A stretch of DNA of 64,000 nucleotides from Candidatus Sumerlaeota bacterium (GCA_017161655.1 JADFCV010000001.1:1-64000), one strand, 5' to 3'; shown: positions 37,974 through 47,073, counted from the first letter of the stretch. The notes: a model not told the origin generated them from the letters alone. Program-made: numbers and translations.

Positions 37974-38009
37974 GAATGCAGACTCGGGAAATTCCGGGGA
38001 ACGCCCCTG

Positions 38010-38483
38010 CTACGCTTCTGCAGTAGGCTGGGCTTTTTCCCGTGAACGTTTGCGGCTTGTACGTCCTTTTTTCGGCTCATCAACTTCGGGGATGATCACA
38101 GGCCGATCCACAAACTCAATGTAGGCCATCGGCGCTCCATCGCCCATGCGTCGTCCACACTTCACCACACGGGTGTAACCTCCAGCGCGTTCCATACAGC
38201 GCGGAGCAATGGTGTCGAACAGCCGCTTTGTGGCTTCTTTATCCTGCAAGTAGGAAAATGCAAGGCGGCGCTTCGCAAGGGTTATTCCTGCAGGATCAGC
38301 CGCTTTGATTCCGTCCTTTGCGATGGTCACCAACCGCTCAACAAATTGGCGGAGTTGCTTTGCTTTGGCTTCGGTCGTTTTAATGATTTCATGTTGAATG
38401 AGAGCAATGGCAAGGTTGCGCATAAGGGCCTTGCGGTGCTCCGTCGTACGGTTCAATCTCGAACGATGACGTCTGTGTCGCAT
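38010..38483 (-). CDS. rplQ: 50S ribosomal protein L17
   Basis: 157 residues. MRHRRHRSRLNRTTEHRKALMRNLAIALI is the L17 start, followed by LAKRRLAFSYLQDKEATKRLF and GGYTRVVKCGRRMGDGAPMAYIEFV. L17 sits at the peptide-exit side of the 50S subunit. A Lys/Arg-rich C-terminal extension of about 25 residues (PKKGRTSRKRSREKAQP) goes beyond the enteric form. It is the last gene of the alpha operon, 22 bases after rpoA, with AGGGAAAG before the ATG. Confidence 0.97.
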   Translation of the reverse strand: MRHRRHRSRLNRTTEHRKALMRNLAIALIQHEIIKTTEAKAKQLRQFVERLVTIAKDGIKAADPAGITLAKRRLAFSYLQDKEATKRLFDTIAPRCMERAGGYTRVVKCGRRMGDGAPMAYIEFVDRPVIIPEVDEPKKGRTSRKRSREKAQPTAEA

Positions 38484-38505
38484 GGCAGTCTTTCCCTAAC
38501 TCCAC

Positions 38506-39570
38506 TTATTTCTTCAAGGCTTCGAGCTTCTCAGGCGGGAAAATCCCCACTGGCAGCCCCGTCTCTGGATCAATTTCCATATTGAAGCGCAATCCCATTT
38601 CTTTGAGAATGCTCTTGATCTCGTTCAGCGACTTCCGACCGAAGTTCCGGTACTTCAGCATTTCGCTTTCGGTCTTTTGAATGAGGTCGCGAATCGTCTT
38701 GATTCCAGCATGTTCGAGGCAATTGTAACTCCGAACGCTGAGCTCAAGTTCCTCAATCGACTTGTCGAGCTTTTCTTGGAGTTCTCGGATTGCTTCCTCG
38801 ATTTCTTTCTCCTCTTCCTCCGCAGCTCGCTCGGCGGCCTCATCCTCGGAGGAAATGAAGTAAGACATGTGGTCCTTGAGAAGCTTTGCTGCACAACTCA
38901 AGGCATCCTCGGGTTTTACGGTTCCGTTGGTAGTGATCTCTAGGATCAGACGATCATAGTCGGTCCGACGCGCATAACGCGTAGCTTCCACCACATAGCG
39001 CACGTTGATGATTGGCGAGAAAGCCGCGTCCAAGACAATCGTTCCGAATTTTGCGAGTTCCGGATACTCCTGTTTCAGCTCTTGCGAACCCACATAGCCA
39101 CGCCCGACTCGTACGTAGCACTCCATTTGCAACTGAGCGTTTTTGCTCAGAGTGGCGATGGGCTGTTCGGGATTGACAATTTCGACGTCAGCATTGGGTT
39201 CAAAATCACCCGCCGTCACAATCTTGGGCCCAGAACTTTCGCTGCGCGGTCCGCTTACGTCCAAACGGAGAACGGCTTCTCCCTTGGAGCGCAGTGTCTT
39301 CAGACGAATGTTTTTCAAGTTGAGAAGGATATCCAGAATATCCTCCTTCACGCCCTCGATGACATCGAACTCATGCGGTTTCCCAGGGATGTTCACCGCC
39401 ACAATTGCAGCTCCTGGTATGGAGCTCAAAAGAATTCGCCGCAAAGAGTTCCCTATCGTGGTTCCAAAACCGCGCTCGAAGGGGCCAGCGATAAACCGAC
39501 CAAACGTCGGAGACAAAGACTCTTCGTCAACCTTTACCTCGCAACCCTTGATCAGAGGTTTGAATTCCAT
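38506..39570 (-). CDS. rpoA: RNA polymerase alpha subunit
   Basis: 354 residues from the ATG at 39570 behind TAGGAGAAA; the nine upstream residues in the track are not family-like. The N-terminal assembly domain (GPFERGFGTTIGNSLRRILLSSIPG) dimerises and nucleates core enzyme. The C-terminal domain (SIEELELSVRSYNCLEHAGI, LKYRNFGRKSLNEIK) binds UP elements and activators. The linker contains a long acidic coiled stretch (AAERAAEEEEKEIEEAIREL), longer than in E. coli. Its position between rpsD and rplQ is the conserved alpha-operon order. Confidence 0.98.
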   Translation of the reverse strand: MEFKPLIKGCEVKVDEESLSPTFGRFIAGPFERGFGTTIGNSLRRILLSSIPGAAIVAVNIPGKPHEFDVIEGVKEDILDILLNLKNIRLKTLRSKGEAVLRLDVSGPRSESSGPKIVTAGDFEPNADVEIVNPEQPIATLSKNAQLQMECYVRVGRGYVGSQELKQEYPELAKFGTIVLDAAFSPIINVRYVVEATRYARRTDYDRLILEITTNGTVKPEDALSCAAKLLKDHMSYFISSEDEAAERAAEEEEKEIEEAIRELQEKLDKSIEELELSVRSYNCLEHAGIKTIRDLIQKTESEMLKYRNFGRKSLNEIKSILKEMGLRFNMEIDPETGLPVGIFPPEKLEALKK

Positions 39571-39672
39571 AGCACCGTTTCTCCTATTTTGCGCCACTCA
39601 CTTCGATCGTTAATTCCGTCTTCGCAAAACCACACTCTTGCAAGTTGTGGCATGCTATTCAGCACAGCTCAA

Positions 39673-40302
39673 TTACTTAGAGTAGAGTTCGACGATGCGC
39701 TGCTCGTTGATCGGCGTCGGAATATCTTCTCGCGATGGAACAGCCAACAACCGCCCTGTCAGTCGCTCGGGATTCCATTCAAGCCACGGCAGTAAACCAC
39801 CACGCTGTTGAGCCGCTTCCACATTGTCGCGCATGATTTTGAACTCGCGAGCTTGCTCAGCAATAGAAATCTCTTGGCCGGGTTTCACAAGGTAAGAAGG
39901 AATGTTTACTCGCCGTCCGTCTACGAGGATGTGACCGTGGCGCACAAATTGCCGGGCCTGCGAGCGGGAGCTGGCAATGCCCAGCCGATAAACGAGATTA
40001 TCAAGCCGGCGCTCGAGCAATTGGAGAAGAACGGTACCGGTCACGCCGCGCATCCGTTCAGCCATGGCAAAGTAGCGCCGGAACTGACGCTCAAGCACCC
40101 CGTAGATTCGCTTGGCCTTTTGTTTTTCGCGCAGCTGGAGCCCGTAGGTGGAGAGCTTTGCCCGGTTTTGCCCGTGCTGACCAGGCGCATAATTGCGCCG
40201 CTCGATCGCGCACTTCGATGTGACGCAACGTTCCCCCTTCAGGAAGAGCTTCGTCCCCTCACGCCGGCACAACCGGCATCGTGCATCGAGATAACGTCCC
40301 AC
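39673..40302 (-). CDS. rpsD: 30S ribosomal protein S4, zinc-binding (C+) form
   Basis: 209 residues. It has the N-terminal Cys set Cys9-x2-Cys12 ... Cys26-x4-Cys31 that binds zinc in the C+ form of S4, then [25 protein letters not shown], and the S4 RNA-binding domain ([28 protein letters not shown]). S4 is a primary 16S rRNA binder that organises the 5' domain, and in several bacteria it represses its own operon. It is separated from rpsK by an unusual small membrane-protein ORF. Confidence 0.98.
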   Translation of the reverse strand: MGRYLDARCRLCRREGTKLFLKGERCVTSKCAIERRNYAPGQHGQNRAKLSTYGLQLREKQKAKRIYGVLERQFRRYFAMAERMRGVTGTVLLQLLERRLDNLVYRLGIASSRSQARQFVRHGHILVDGRRVNIPSYLVKPGQEISIAEQAREFKIMRDNVEAAQQRGGLLPWLEWNPERLTGRLLAVPSREDIPTPINEQRIVELYSK

Positions 40303-40430
40303 TTCGCCTTCTATCCTTTCCTCTTCAGTTTTTTAGATGTTCTCACAGAAGATTGAAGGTCGGTTTACGATGCCGCAGTACGTGGGGCACTGCGTCGTGC
40401 AAGGAAGGCACATCTTCTTCCCGACCCCAA

Positions 40431-40706
40431 TCAGCTTTTATTCGACGATTTCTGGTCGAATCGCCGTAAAAAAAGCAAACTTGCTATCAAAACAAAGGCA
40501 CCGAAACCGAGCATACACCACGGAGCGATGCCAAATTCATTCGTTCTCACGCACCATGTCGCCATCAAGAGAAGGGCTACGGTGACAAGGGTTGTTCGTT
40601 GCCATTGACGAAGCCGATGTTGGCGGAAGTAAAGACGAGCGATGATGGTAACCATGATGAGAATGATAACCGGCCACACACCACCTTCGGCTCCCGCACT
40701 ATCCAT
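40431..40706 (-). CDS. Small membrane protein inside the ribosomal operon
   Basis: 91 residues, not recognised. Two to three hydrophobic helices (VWPVIILIMVTIIARLYF; TLVTVALLLMATWCV; IAPWCMLGFGAFVLIASLLFL) with basic ends (RQHRLRQWQR; RRFDQKSSNKS). AGGA lies about ten bases before the ATG. It sits on the coding strand between rpsK (49 bases upstream) and rpsD (about 130 bases downstream), where other bacteria have no gene. The length and hydrophobic pattern make chance unlikely, but without homologues the call is tentative. Confidence 0.55.
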   Translation of the reverse strand: MDSAGAEGGVWPVIILIMVTIIARLYFRQHRLRQWQRTTLVTVALLLMATWCVRTNEFGIAPWCMLGFGAFVLIASLLFLRRFDQKSSNKS

Positions 40707-40755
40707 CGACTCTGTTTCCTAAATCTCTCATCAGCCCTGTCACCGCTGGTGGCCG

Positions 40756-41166
40756 TCACACGCGGCGACGTTTCGGTGGGCGACAACCGTTGTGCGGAAT
40801 TGGGGTGACATCCTTAATGAGGGTAATGGTCAATCCCACTGCTTGCAGGCTCCGAATAGCAGCATCACGCCCGCTACCTGGTCCTTTCACGTAAACCTTC
40901 ACTGTCCGCACGCCATGCTCCATGGCCTTACGTGCCGCTTGCTCAGCAGCGAGCTGGGCCGCAAATGGTGTACTCTTGCGCGAGCCTTTGAAACCAGACG
41001 TTCCACTCGATGCCCACGCAATCGTGTTCCCAGCCTCATCGCTAATGTTAACAATGGTGTTGTTAAAAGTGGCCAGGATATGTGCGACAGCGTTCGCAAT
41101 ATTCTTGCGAGCTTTTTTCTTAACCTTTGTTGCGGCGCTTGCCGCTTTCGTTTTTTTCTCAGCCAT
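40756..41166 (-). CDS. rpsK: 30S ribosomal protein S11
   Basis: 136 residues with an Ala/Lys-rich N-terminal arm. [23 protein letters not shown]-type core, [41 protein letters not shown] and the basic end [11 protein letters not shown] are all standard. S11 lies on the 30S platform near the E site. It follows rpsM by six bases on the same strand, with AAGG before the ATG. Confidence 0.98.
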   Translation of the reverse strand: MAEKKTKAASAATKVKKKARKNIANAVAHILATFNNTIVNISDEAGNTIAWASSGTSGFKGSRKSTPFAAQLAAEQAARKAMEHGVRTVKVYVKGPGSGRDAAIRSLQAVGLTITLIKDVTPIPHNGCRPPKRRRV

Positions 41167-41172
41167 AGTGCC

Positions 41173-41550
41173 TTACTTCGATTCTTTCTTTCTCACACCT
41201 ACTGTTTTCCGTGGTCCTTTGCGGGTACGTGCATTGGTTCGTGTGCGCTGCCCACGCACCGGCAAACCTTTACGGTGACGGAGGCCCCGATAACATCCGA
41301 TATCCATCAAACGCTTGATGTTCAGCGTAATCTCGCGGCGAAGGTCACCTTCCACTTTGTAATTGTTTGTAATGATGGCATTGAGCTTGCTGACCTCTGC
41401 TTCGGTCAGATCGCGCACGCGAGTGTCGGGGTTGACATTTGCCTGCGCGAGAACCTCACGTGCCGTCGTCAGGCCAATGCCAAAAATGTAAGTCAGCGCA
41501 ATCTCTACGCGCTTATCTCTCGGAATATCTACTCCGGCGATTCGTGCCAT
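41173..41550 (-). CDS. rpsM: 30S ribosomal protein S13
   Basis: 125 residues: [26 protein letters not shown] at the start, [19 protein letters not shown] in the helix-turn part, and a Lys/Arg-rich tail ([15 protein letters not shown]) that reaches the A- and P-site tRNAs. S13 contacts 50S through bridges B1a/B1b. It is the third gene of the alpha operon. A 143-base leader separates it from rpmJ. Confidence 0.98.
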   Translation of the reverse strand: MARIAGVDIPRDKRVEIALTYIFGIGLTTAREVLAQANVNPDTRVRDLTEAEVSKLNAIITNNYKVEGDLRREITLNIKRLMDIGCYRGLRHRKGLPVRGQRTRTNARTRKGPRKTVGVRKKESK

Positions 41551-41693
41551 ATCCTATTGCCTCTCGTGCCTCGCCCATTTTTTTGAGCGATGGCTTTTGT
41601 TTTACTCCTCGGCTTAATCTCTGGGGACTGCTCCCCTCAACTTTCAACTATGCCGTACGAACGCGCATGGCGTAAGAAGAGTACGCCGAAACG

Positions 41694-41807
41694 TTAGCCC
41701 TGTCGCTGCTTATGCTTGGGATTTTCGCAAATAACGCGCAAGACCCCTTTGCGACGAATCATTTTGCACTTCTTGCAAATCAATTTTACCGATGGTCTGA
41801 CCTTCAT
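41694..41807 (-). CDS. rpmJ: 50S ribosomal protein L36 (missed by the ORF track)
   Basis: 37 codons, below the track's length cut. Translating the minus strand from the ATG at 41807 gives [20 protein letters not shown] and, at the end, [13 protein letters not shown], a full L36. The Cys-x2-Cys ... Cys-x4-His set is the zinc-binding form. GGAAGAA precedes the ATG. The position after infA and before rpsM is the conserved one. Confidence 0.97.
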   Translation of the reverse strand: MKVRPSVKLICKKCKMIRRKGVLRVICENPKHKQRQG

Positions 41808-41860
41808 GGCAATTCTTCCAACCTAGAAAATAGGAGTCTGGCACAGCTTAAGTGCCGCAA

Positions 41861-42076
41861 TTACTTGAATCGATAAATAATGCGACCCCTGTTGAGGTCA
41901 TACGGCGACAATTCCACAGTCACCTTATCACCAGGCAAAATCCGGATATAATGCATACGCATTTTCCCCGAGATATGGGCTAAAATTTTCATCCCGTTTT
42001 CGAGCTCAACTCGAAACATGCAGTTCGGCAAAGGCTCGATCACCGTACCCTGTAATTCGATTCCTTTTTCGCCCAT
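41861..42076 (-). CDS. infA: Translation initiation factor IF-1
   Basis: 71 residues from the ATG at 42076 ([20 protein letters not shown]), matching the family's usual 71-72. The OB fold then reads [30 protein letters not shown] and ends [12 protein letters not shown]-1 blocks the A site during initiation. The track extends upstream by a Lys/Arg-rich stretch ([15 protein letters not shown]) to 42160; a basic extension of this type could be real, since ATG 42076 lacks a clear ribosome site, but the family argues for the shorter form. It heads the operon; map, adk and secY, often upstream, are absent here. Confidence 0.95.
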   Translation of the reverse strand: MGEKGIELQGTVIEPLPNCMFRVELENGMKILAHISGKMRMHYIRILPGDKVTVELSPYDLNRGRIIYRFK

Positions 42077-42193
42077 ACTTTGCGCTGGTCGTTCTTGACG
42101 ATTTTTTTTCTTAACTGGTCTTGGTTTATTTTGTCTCACAAGTGTATAAAACCCGCGCAAGTCTACACGGACCTTCGGAAATCATTCATTCAC

Positions 42194-42916
42194 TCAAAAT
42201 TCCCAGCTAAACTTTCCTTTTTCCTCCACGTGGCGGATTTGATCCTCGAGCGCTTCGATTGTGAAACGGACCTTCTCATTATTGGTCGGGTAGTAGCCTT
42301 TCAAGATCAGAATCTGGCGCTCGAGGAGCTTTTTTCGTAACTCACGAGCCTTTTCATCGTTCACGCTGCGCATGCGCTCCGAGAATCTGATGTGCTCTGC
42401 AAGAGCCCGTTGCTGATTGAGAAAAATCTCCCGCTGCTTTTCAAGGCGCTCCTCAAGCGGCAGCGACAAATCCGCCACTTCATCCTTGGCCGTCTCAACC
42501 TGTGGTGCCGGTGTGCCTGTGGGGATAGGTGTCGGTGTGGGAAGGACCACAACACGCGGAGGTGGCGGCACGTAACGGTGCCACTCCAGGCGTTTCATGA
42601 TCGCCCGAGCCTCTTCTTTACCGACGACAGTTTCCGTCGTCACAATATCAGCGAGCCAAAACAGCGATGTTCCCTCAGATTCCGCGCGAACAATCTGGTG
42701 GCGATCGTAGTCATATTCAAAACTGCCGCTGCGCCATCGAACCCGCAATGGCCGACTCCACGTTGTCGCCGTCTGTTCCACAGAAACATTGAAAAGTGCA
42801 GTACCATCTTGCGTGAGCGCATGATCAGCGTACGCGACCGGCCGCCCACCCACGTTTATCAGAAAGACCAGCAGCCCCACGCTTTTACTCAAAATTCTCG
42901 ATGCTTGCCTACTCAT
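42194..42916 (-). CDS. Secreted coiled-coil protein of unknown function
   Basis: 240 residues from the ATG at 42916, with GAGGAG 12 bases upstream; the 18 upstream residues in the track are dropped. Signal peptide (RILSKSVGLLVFLINVGG) with cleavage likely after AYA. Next comes a beta-rich part (WSRPLRVRWRSGSFEYDYDRHQIV), then a Pro/Thr-rich linker (LPTPTPIPTGTPAPQ), then an acidic/basic coiled coil to the C-terminus (LEERLEKQREIFLNQQRALAE). No family recognised. It lies upstream of infA on the same strand with a 117-base gap; co-transcription is possible but not shown. Confidence 0.7.
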   Translation of the reverse strand: MSRQASRILSKSVGLLVFLINVGGRPVAYADHALTQDGTALFNVSVEQTATTWSRPLRVRWRSGSFEYDYDRHQIVRAESEGTSLFWLADIVTTETVVGKEEARAIMKRLEWHRYVPPPPRVVVLPTPTPIPTGTPAPQVETAKDEVADLSLPLEERLEKQREIFLNQQRALAEHIRFSERMRSVNDEKARELRKKLLERQILILKGYYPTNNEKVRFTIEALEDQIRHVEEKGKFSWEF

Positions 42917-43008
42917 TTTGGGGGTTAACTCCTCAATGCTCCACCCATGGCACCTCTCATACATTTCCACGCTTGCGAAAAACTCTTTTTCTGCGGATCC
43001 CTATGGGC

Positions 43009-43014
43009 TATAAA
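43009..43014 (+). promoter_or_regulatory. Candidate -10 box before the GT-C gene
   Basis: TATAAA lies 34 bases before the ATG at 43049 in the divergent spacer. No good -35 hexamer sits at standard spacing, so this is weak. Confidence 0.25.
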
Positions 43015-43048
43015 TTCTCTCGCATCTCGTCACCGGCTACCATAAACA

Positions 43049-44998
43049 ATGCTTTCTATGTTAAAGCTACGCCATTATGTGGTCGCGCTGCTTCTGTTTG
43101 TAATGGCATTTGTCCTGCGTGTCTATAATTTCCGCAACGCTGAACTTCCTGGGTTTCCAGAAATCATCGCCACGCTCGATGCCTTGTTGCCGTTCAGTGA
43201 ATATGTGCGCACAGACCAGATCGATCTTTGTCCGCCTGTCTACTACGCACTTCTCAAACCCATAACCTTGGCAGGGACTCCTCTTTGGCTGATGCGCCTG
43301 CCCTCGCTTCTTATGGGCGCACTTTCATCACCAATCTTGTATATACTTTTTCGCCATTTCGCAGGGGGGAGTGCTTCGTTTTTGGCGGGCCTTTTGCTCG
43401 CTCTGTCCCCCCTTCACGTCTTTTATTCCCAGCAAGCAGAACCGCTAGTCATTGCTGCTCTTGTTATCTTGATAACGTTTTTTGTTTTTCTTCGAATGCG
43501 TGAAGAGTACACACTTCGTCTCTGGCTGATTTATGATGCTCTCTTGCTAATTCTCATGCACCTGCACCGCGAGGCGGCATTTGTTGCTTTCGCGTTTTTG
43601 GTTTTGCACGTCGTACGCCTTTGGTGGCTTCGGGCCACCTTGTCTCGCTTACGCTGGCACCACTTACCCCCTTTGGCTATAGTGTTTTTCCATCACTTTC
43701 TTGTCGCAGTGATTTCTCTTCCTTGGCTGGCAATCATGCCAACAAAGGCTGCGTGGTATGAACCGCGGCCGCAATGGTCAGAGCTCGTGAGTGTCTTTAC
43801 GCGGACACTCATGCTGGGTCTCAGCATACCGTTGCAGACTTCCTGGTTGGTCATTTTTGCCATCTTTTACTTAGCGCTGATCCCCGCGATCGTCCACGTT
43901 TTGCGCCGTCCCAGCGGATCAGTCAAAAGCGCCCTTCTCGCTACCGCTATGATCGTGGTTTTGCCTTTTCTGTGGAGTCAAACTGGGCGCACGCGTTTCG
44001 CGCCACTCTCGACTCCAGTACTAGCCCTGCCCCTGGCATATCTTGCCCTGGGAAGCTTACTGGTCCACAGCCGCCTCCTGGTGCGCTTGCCGGCGATTGG
44101 CATCATCTCAGGAACCATGCTGATGGGGATTGTGGCACAGAATCGCGAGCCGAATACGCCGCCCTATGCAAAAGTTGCCGAAGCGATAGAACGCGACGCA
44201 CCGCCCCGAGCACTCGTTGTGACATGGCCAGATTTTGCGGACCGCATGAGCCGTTATTTTCTCGGCGACCGCTATCAGATCGTCACCGCTAGTGAGTTCT
44301 ACGAAAAATGGGCGGAAGTGCCACAAGATCAGGTCATCTATTTTGCAAACTATCAGTTCCCGTGGCGTGAGGCGCAGCCCTACACAGTCTGGGGGGCTCT
44401 CACCCAGTTTGCCGAGGCAAGACTGCTATTCCGCGACCGTCTCAATCTCGCGGCTGCAGCCCGCCACCTCGACATGGTGAGTATGCGTCTCTGGTATGAT
44501 GACCCTGAAACGTTGAACATTGTGGATAGGCCAACCACCAATACGCTCTTTCTTTTTGTGCCTCATGATCGCATCTTCCGAAGACCAGAGTTCGAGACAG
44601 ATTTGCCTGCGCTCCAGTATGAAACGAATGGTCGCCGATGCGTGTGGTTGACTCGCTCGCAAGTCTCTCTTGTATTGCCAGTCTCTTTGGAACCAGGTCG
44701 GTATGTGATAAGGTTGCACGCTTCTCCCGATTTCCTATGCCCAGATTCTGGCGAGGCGATGGATCGCCGGGTCAATGTTGTGATGCGGGTGGGAGACCAA
44801 CAGCGCCAGACACTCATCGAAGACGAAAGTTTTCTGGATCTGCCGCTTGAGGTCGAAGAAGAAATCAAAGCAGTGAATCTTGTGCTAGGAGTTGACCGGA
44901 CCGATACGGTCAAGTGTCCAGCTCAGCTCGTGATAGCGCTGAAGATCTATTCCATTGCCGTTGAAATGGTCTCCGATCGTTCTTCTGGGGAGAACTGA
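43049..44998 (+). CDS. GT-C type (family 39-like) membrane glycosyltransferase
   Basis: 649 residues with ten or so membrane helices in the first 380 residues, then a soluble periplasmic domain of about 270. The short loop after helix 1 holds acidic residues (NAELPGFPEI, then RTDQIDLCPPVYYALLKP), and RLPSLLMGALSSPILYILFRHF plus ALSPLHVFYSQQAEPL recall PMT/ArnT-like enzymes. These take sugars from polyprenyl-phosphate carriers on the outer side of the inner membrane. The classical Asp-Glu pair is not clear, so the call rests mostly on topology. The C-terminal domain (YVIRLHASPDFLCPDSGEAM) is not recognised. It converges with the FHA kinase gene, 50 bases apart. Confidence 0.78.
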   Translation: MLSMLKLRHYVVALLLFVMAFVLRVYNFRNAELPGFPEIIATLDALLPFSEYVRTDQIDLCPPVYYALLKPITLAGTPLWLMRLPSLLMGALSSPILYILFRHFAGGSASFLAGLLLALSPLHVFYSQQAEPLVIAALVILITFFVFLRMREEYTLRLWLIYDALLLILMHLHREAAFVAFAFLVLHVVRLWWLRATLSRLRWHHLPPLAIVFFHHFLVAVISLPWLAIMPTKAAWYEPRPQWSELVSVFTRTLMLGLSIPLQTSWLVIFAIFYLALIPAIVHVLRRPSGSVKSALLATAMIVVLPFLWSQTGRTRFAPLSTPVLALPLAYLALGSLLVHSRLLVRLPAIGIISGTMLMGIVAQNREPNTPPYAKVAEAIERDAPPRALVVTWPDFADRMSRYFLGDRYQIVTASEFYEKWAEVPQDQVIYFANYQFPWREAQPYTVWGALTQFAEARLLFRDRLNLAAAARHLDMVSMRLWYDDPETLNIVDRPTTNTLFLFVPHDRIFRRPEFETDLPALQYETNGRRCVWLTRSQVSLVLPVSLEPGRYVIRLHASPDFLCPDSGEAMDRRVNVVMRVGDQQRQTLIEDESFLDLPLEVEEEIKAVNLVLGVDRTDTVKCPAQLVIALKIYSIAVEMVSDRSSGEN

Positions 44999-45048
44999 GT
45001 CTTCTCTGGCAAAGGCGAGTCACGCTCCCAGCAAAGCGCCAGACTCGT

Positions 45049-46773
45049 TTATCGAGTCTTCGGAGTATCGCTACTCTTTGTGACGTTATCATCGAGATCG
45101 AATGCTATCTCTTTTGCTGGCGGGGGAAGCGCGATAGTGAACGTTGTCCCTTGGCCCTCGATGGATTCCACGCTTATTGTGCCCCCCATGTCCTCAATGT
45201 ACTTCTTCGTCATGGCTAATCCAAGGCCGGTGCCTTTGGACCCTTTGGTGGTAAAGAAAGGCTGGAAGATACGCGGAAGCTTGTCAGGTGGGATGCCTTT
45301 TCCGTTATCTTTCACGCGCAGGTAAACCACATCCTTTTCGCAAGACGTACTAATGACAATCTTGCCACCTGTACCTTCGAAAGCATCTACCGCATTTGTC
45401 AGCAGATTGAGCAGGCTTTTGCAGAGTCCGTTGGGATCGATCCGTCGGAGGGGCAGATCTTTTGCAAGTTGTAACTCGATTTCTACCCCCGACTCCACTG
45501 CATCTTTTTCAAATGAGCGAACAGTGTCCAATACGACCTCGTTCACCGAGGTTTCCACCAACTCTGGTTTCGTCTGACGGGAAAAATCGAGCATCTCTTG
45601 CGTGAGCTGCTGCATGCGCTCGATCCCGCGTTTCACAATAGGCCAGAAGGTTTCTATATCCTCCATGCTACGCTTTGACACCGCAAGATCGAGAAGCTCA
45701 ATGCCGCCTCGCGCAAGCTGAAGGATGTTCTTAATATTGTGAGCCAGCCCGGCAATTGTTTGTCCCACTGCTGCCAGGCGCTCGTTCTTGATGCTTTCTT
45801 GTAACAAATTAGCATTTTCGATAGATATGGCAAGATCATTTGCCAATGATGCAAGGAACGCCAGATCGTCTTCCGTAAACGTGTGAACTTGCTCACGACT
45901 GTCCACGAAAATAATGCCATGCACGTTCTTTTTTGAAACCATTGGCACACACATCGTGGAGCGAATGTCGTGCGCGATGATGGATTCGCTTCCAGAGAAT
46001 CTCGAATCTATACTTGCGTCGCGGCTCAGGATAGCAACTTGCTCCCGCATAGCCTTGTCGACGATTGTCTTGCTGATTGCCAGCTCACTGGACGAGCTCG
46101 GGTTTCGGAAGCGAACGACCTGCGGCTGGAGTGGTGCGCCCGGCGCATCAATCGTAAGGATCACACCGCGGTCGGCTGGGAGGCATTCAAAGATTAAGTC
46201 CATCGCGCGCTCGAGCATTTCCAACGTGCTCGTACTTGTACGAATGATTTCGTTTAGTTCGTACAAAGCTAACAGCCGCTCGTTTGCACGTCTTAGGGCC
46301 GCAAGATCCACGCCCACTTCCGGCAGAAAGTGTGTCGGCAGGGGCGTGGCTTCCACGCTTAGCTGAGCCGAAAGGATTGTGCTTGAGCTGTCTTCGTCAG
46401 CCAGCAGGTTAATCCCACTCGACGAAAGCGGGGTCGGCGTCGTGCCCTCTTTCGCCTGACGCTCGCGGTCTTCCGGGGAAAGATAAGAGAAGACAAAATC
46501 AGCTCTTCCAAGTGTCAGAACATCACCTTCGGCGAGGGGCCTTGGCGCCGCAATACGCTCGCCATTCACAAAGGTTCCATTGCTCGAGTTCAGGTCGGTG
46601 ACAACCCACCGCGTGCCGATGAGTTCTAATTTTGCGTGAAAGCGCGATACCGACTCCAGTAAGAGAGAAATATCATTGTTCGGGTGCCGGCCAATCGTAA
46701 CGACGCGGCCCTGCAATTCGAAGGGCTTATCTCCCAGGTTCAGTTCTTTGCTCGGATATAGATACGCAGCCAT
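45049..46773 (-). CDS. FHA-GAF sensor histidine kinase
   Basis: 574 residues, no membrane helix. Residues 10-98 are an FHA domain with the phosphothreonine-binding set (VTIGRHPNNDI; SVSRFHAKL; LNSSNGTFVNGERI). A Pro/Ser/Thr linker (100-150) and a short helix lead to a GAF domain (about 165-325; DRGVILTIDAPGAP, STMCVPMVSKKNVHGIIFVD). Then come the H box with His345 in TIAGLAHNIKNILQL, the N box (LLNLLTNAVDAF), G1 (DNGKGIP) and G2 (GTGLGLAMTKKYI). This set is known from cytosolic kinases that read Ser/Thr phosphorylation of a partner. No Ser/Thr kinase or response regulator is close by. It is downstream of the tRNA-Gln gene on the same strand. Confidence 0.93.
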   Translation of the reverse strand: MAAYLYPSKELNLGDKPFELQGRVVTIGRHPNNDISLLLESVSRFHAKLELIGTRWVVTDLNSSNGTFVNGERIAAPRPLAEGDVLTLGRADFVFSYLSPEDRERQAKEGTTPTPLSSSGINLLADEDSSSTILSAQLSVEATPLPTHFLPEVGVDLAALRRANERLLALYELNEIIRTSTSTLEMLERAMDLIFECLPADRGVILTIDAPGAPLQPQVVRFRNPSSSSELAISKTIVDKAMREQVAILSRDASIDSRFSGSESIIAHDIRSTMCVPMVSKKNVHGIIFVDSREQVHTFTEDDLAFLASLANDLAISIENANLLQESIKNERLAAVGQTIAGLAHNIKNILQLARGGIELLDLAVSKRSMEDIETFWPIVKRGIERMQQLTQEMLDFSRQTKPELVETSVNEVVLDTVRSFEKDAVESGVEIELQLAKDLPLRRIDPNGLCKSLLNLLTNAVDAFEGTGGKIVISTSCEKDVVYLRVKDNGKGIPPDKLPRIFQPFFTTKGSKGTGLGLAMTKKYIEDMGGTISVESIEGQGTTFTIALPPPAKEIAFDLDDNVTKSSDTPKTR

Positions 46774-46927
46774 CCGTCAACTTTCTGCTCTGATTGCTAC
46801 GATGCGAAGCGCGATCATGGCAACATCATAATTGATGCATGATCCAGGATGTCTCAATCGGGGTGAGGAGATAACCAAAGGAGCGTTGAAAGGGTCCTCC
46901 CTGTTTCTCAGGCTCCCAAAAGCGAAT

Positions 46928-47003
46928 TGGCAGGCGAGCTAGGATTCGAACCTAGAACCCTCTGATCCAGAGTCAGATGCGCTGCCAATTGCGCCACTCG
47001 CCT
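46928..47003 (-). tRNA. tRNA-Gln (CTG anticodon), CCA encoded
   Basis: On the minus strand: acceptor AGGCGAG pairs with CTCGCCT, then U8-G9. D arm GCGC-AATTGGCA-GCGC, anticodon arm TCTGA-CTCTGGA-TCAGA with anticodon CTG (reads CAG), variable GGGTT, T arm CTAGG-TTCGAAT-CCTAG, discriminator G and encoded CCA. The weak A1-U72 pair and G73 fit glutamine identity. Confidence 0.95.
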
Positions 47004-47033
47004 GCGCTCGTCGCCTAGTCTGCGACTCCATTT

Positions 47034-47039
47034 TTTATA
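47034..47039 (-). promoter_or_regulatory. Candidate -10 box of the tRNA-Gln gene
   Basis: TATAAA on the minus strand lies 30 bases before the mature tRNA 5' end, in the gap after the ABC gene. The -35 region is not convincing. Confidence 0.3.
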
Positions 47040-47073
47040 CTCTTCTTCGCGTTTCCCTATTCGCGGCAGGTCC

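Noticed and set aside
41623-41636. GGGGA-loop-TCCCC hairpin before rpsM
   Set aside because: A 5-bp stem in a 143-base leader could be an S4-type control site, but it is too short to separate from chance.
45041-45060. AGACTCG/CGAGTCT hairpin between the GT-C and FHA-kinase genes
   Set aside because: A 7-bp stem without a T-run on either strand; it overlaps the kinase stop codon and cannot be called a terminator.
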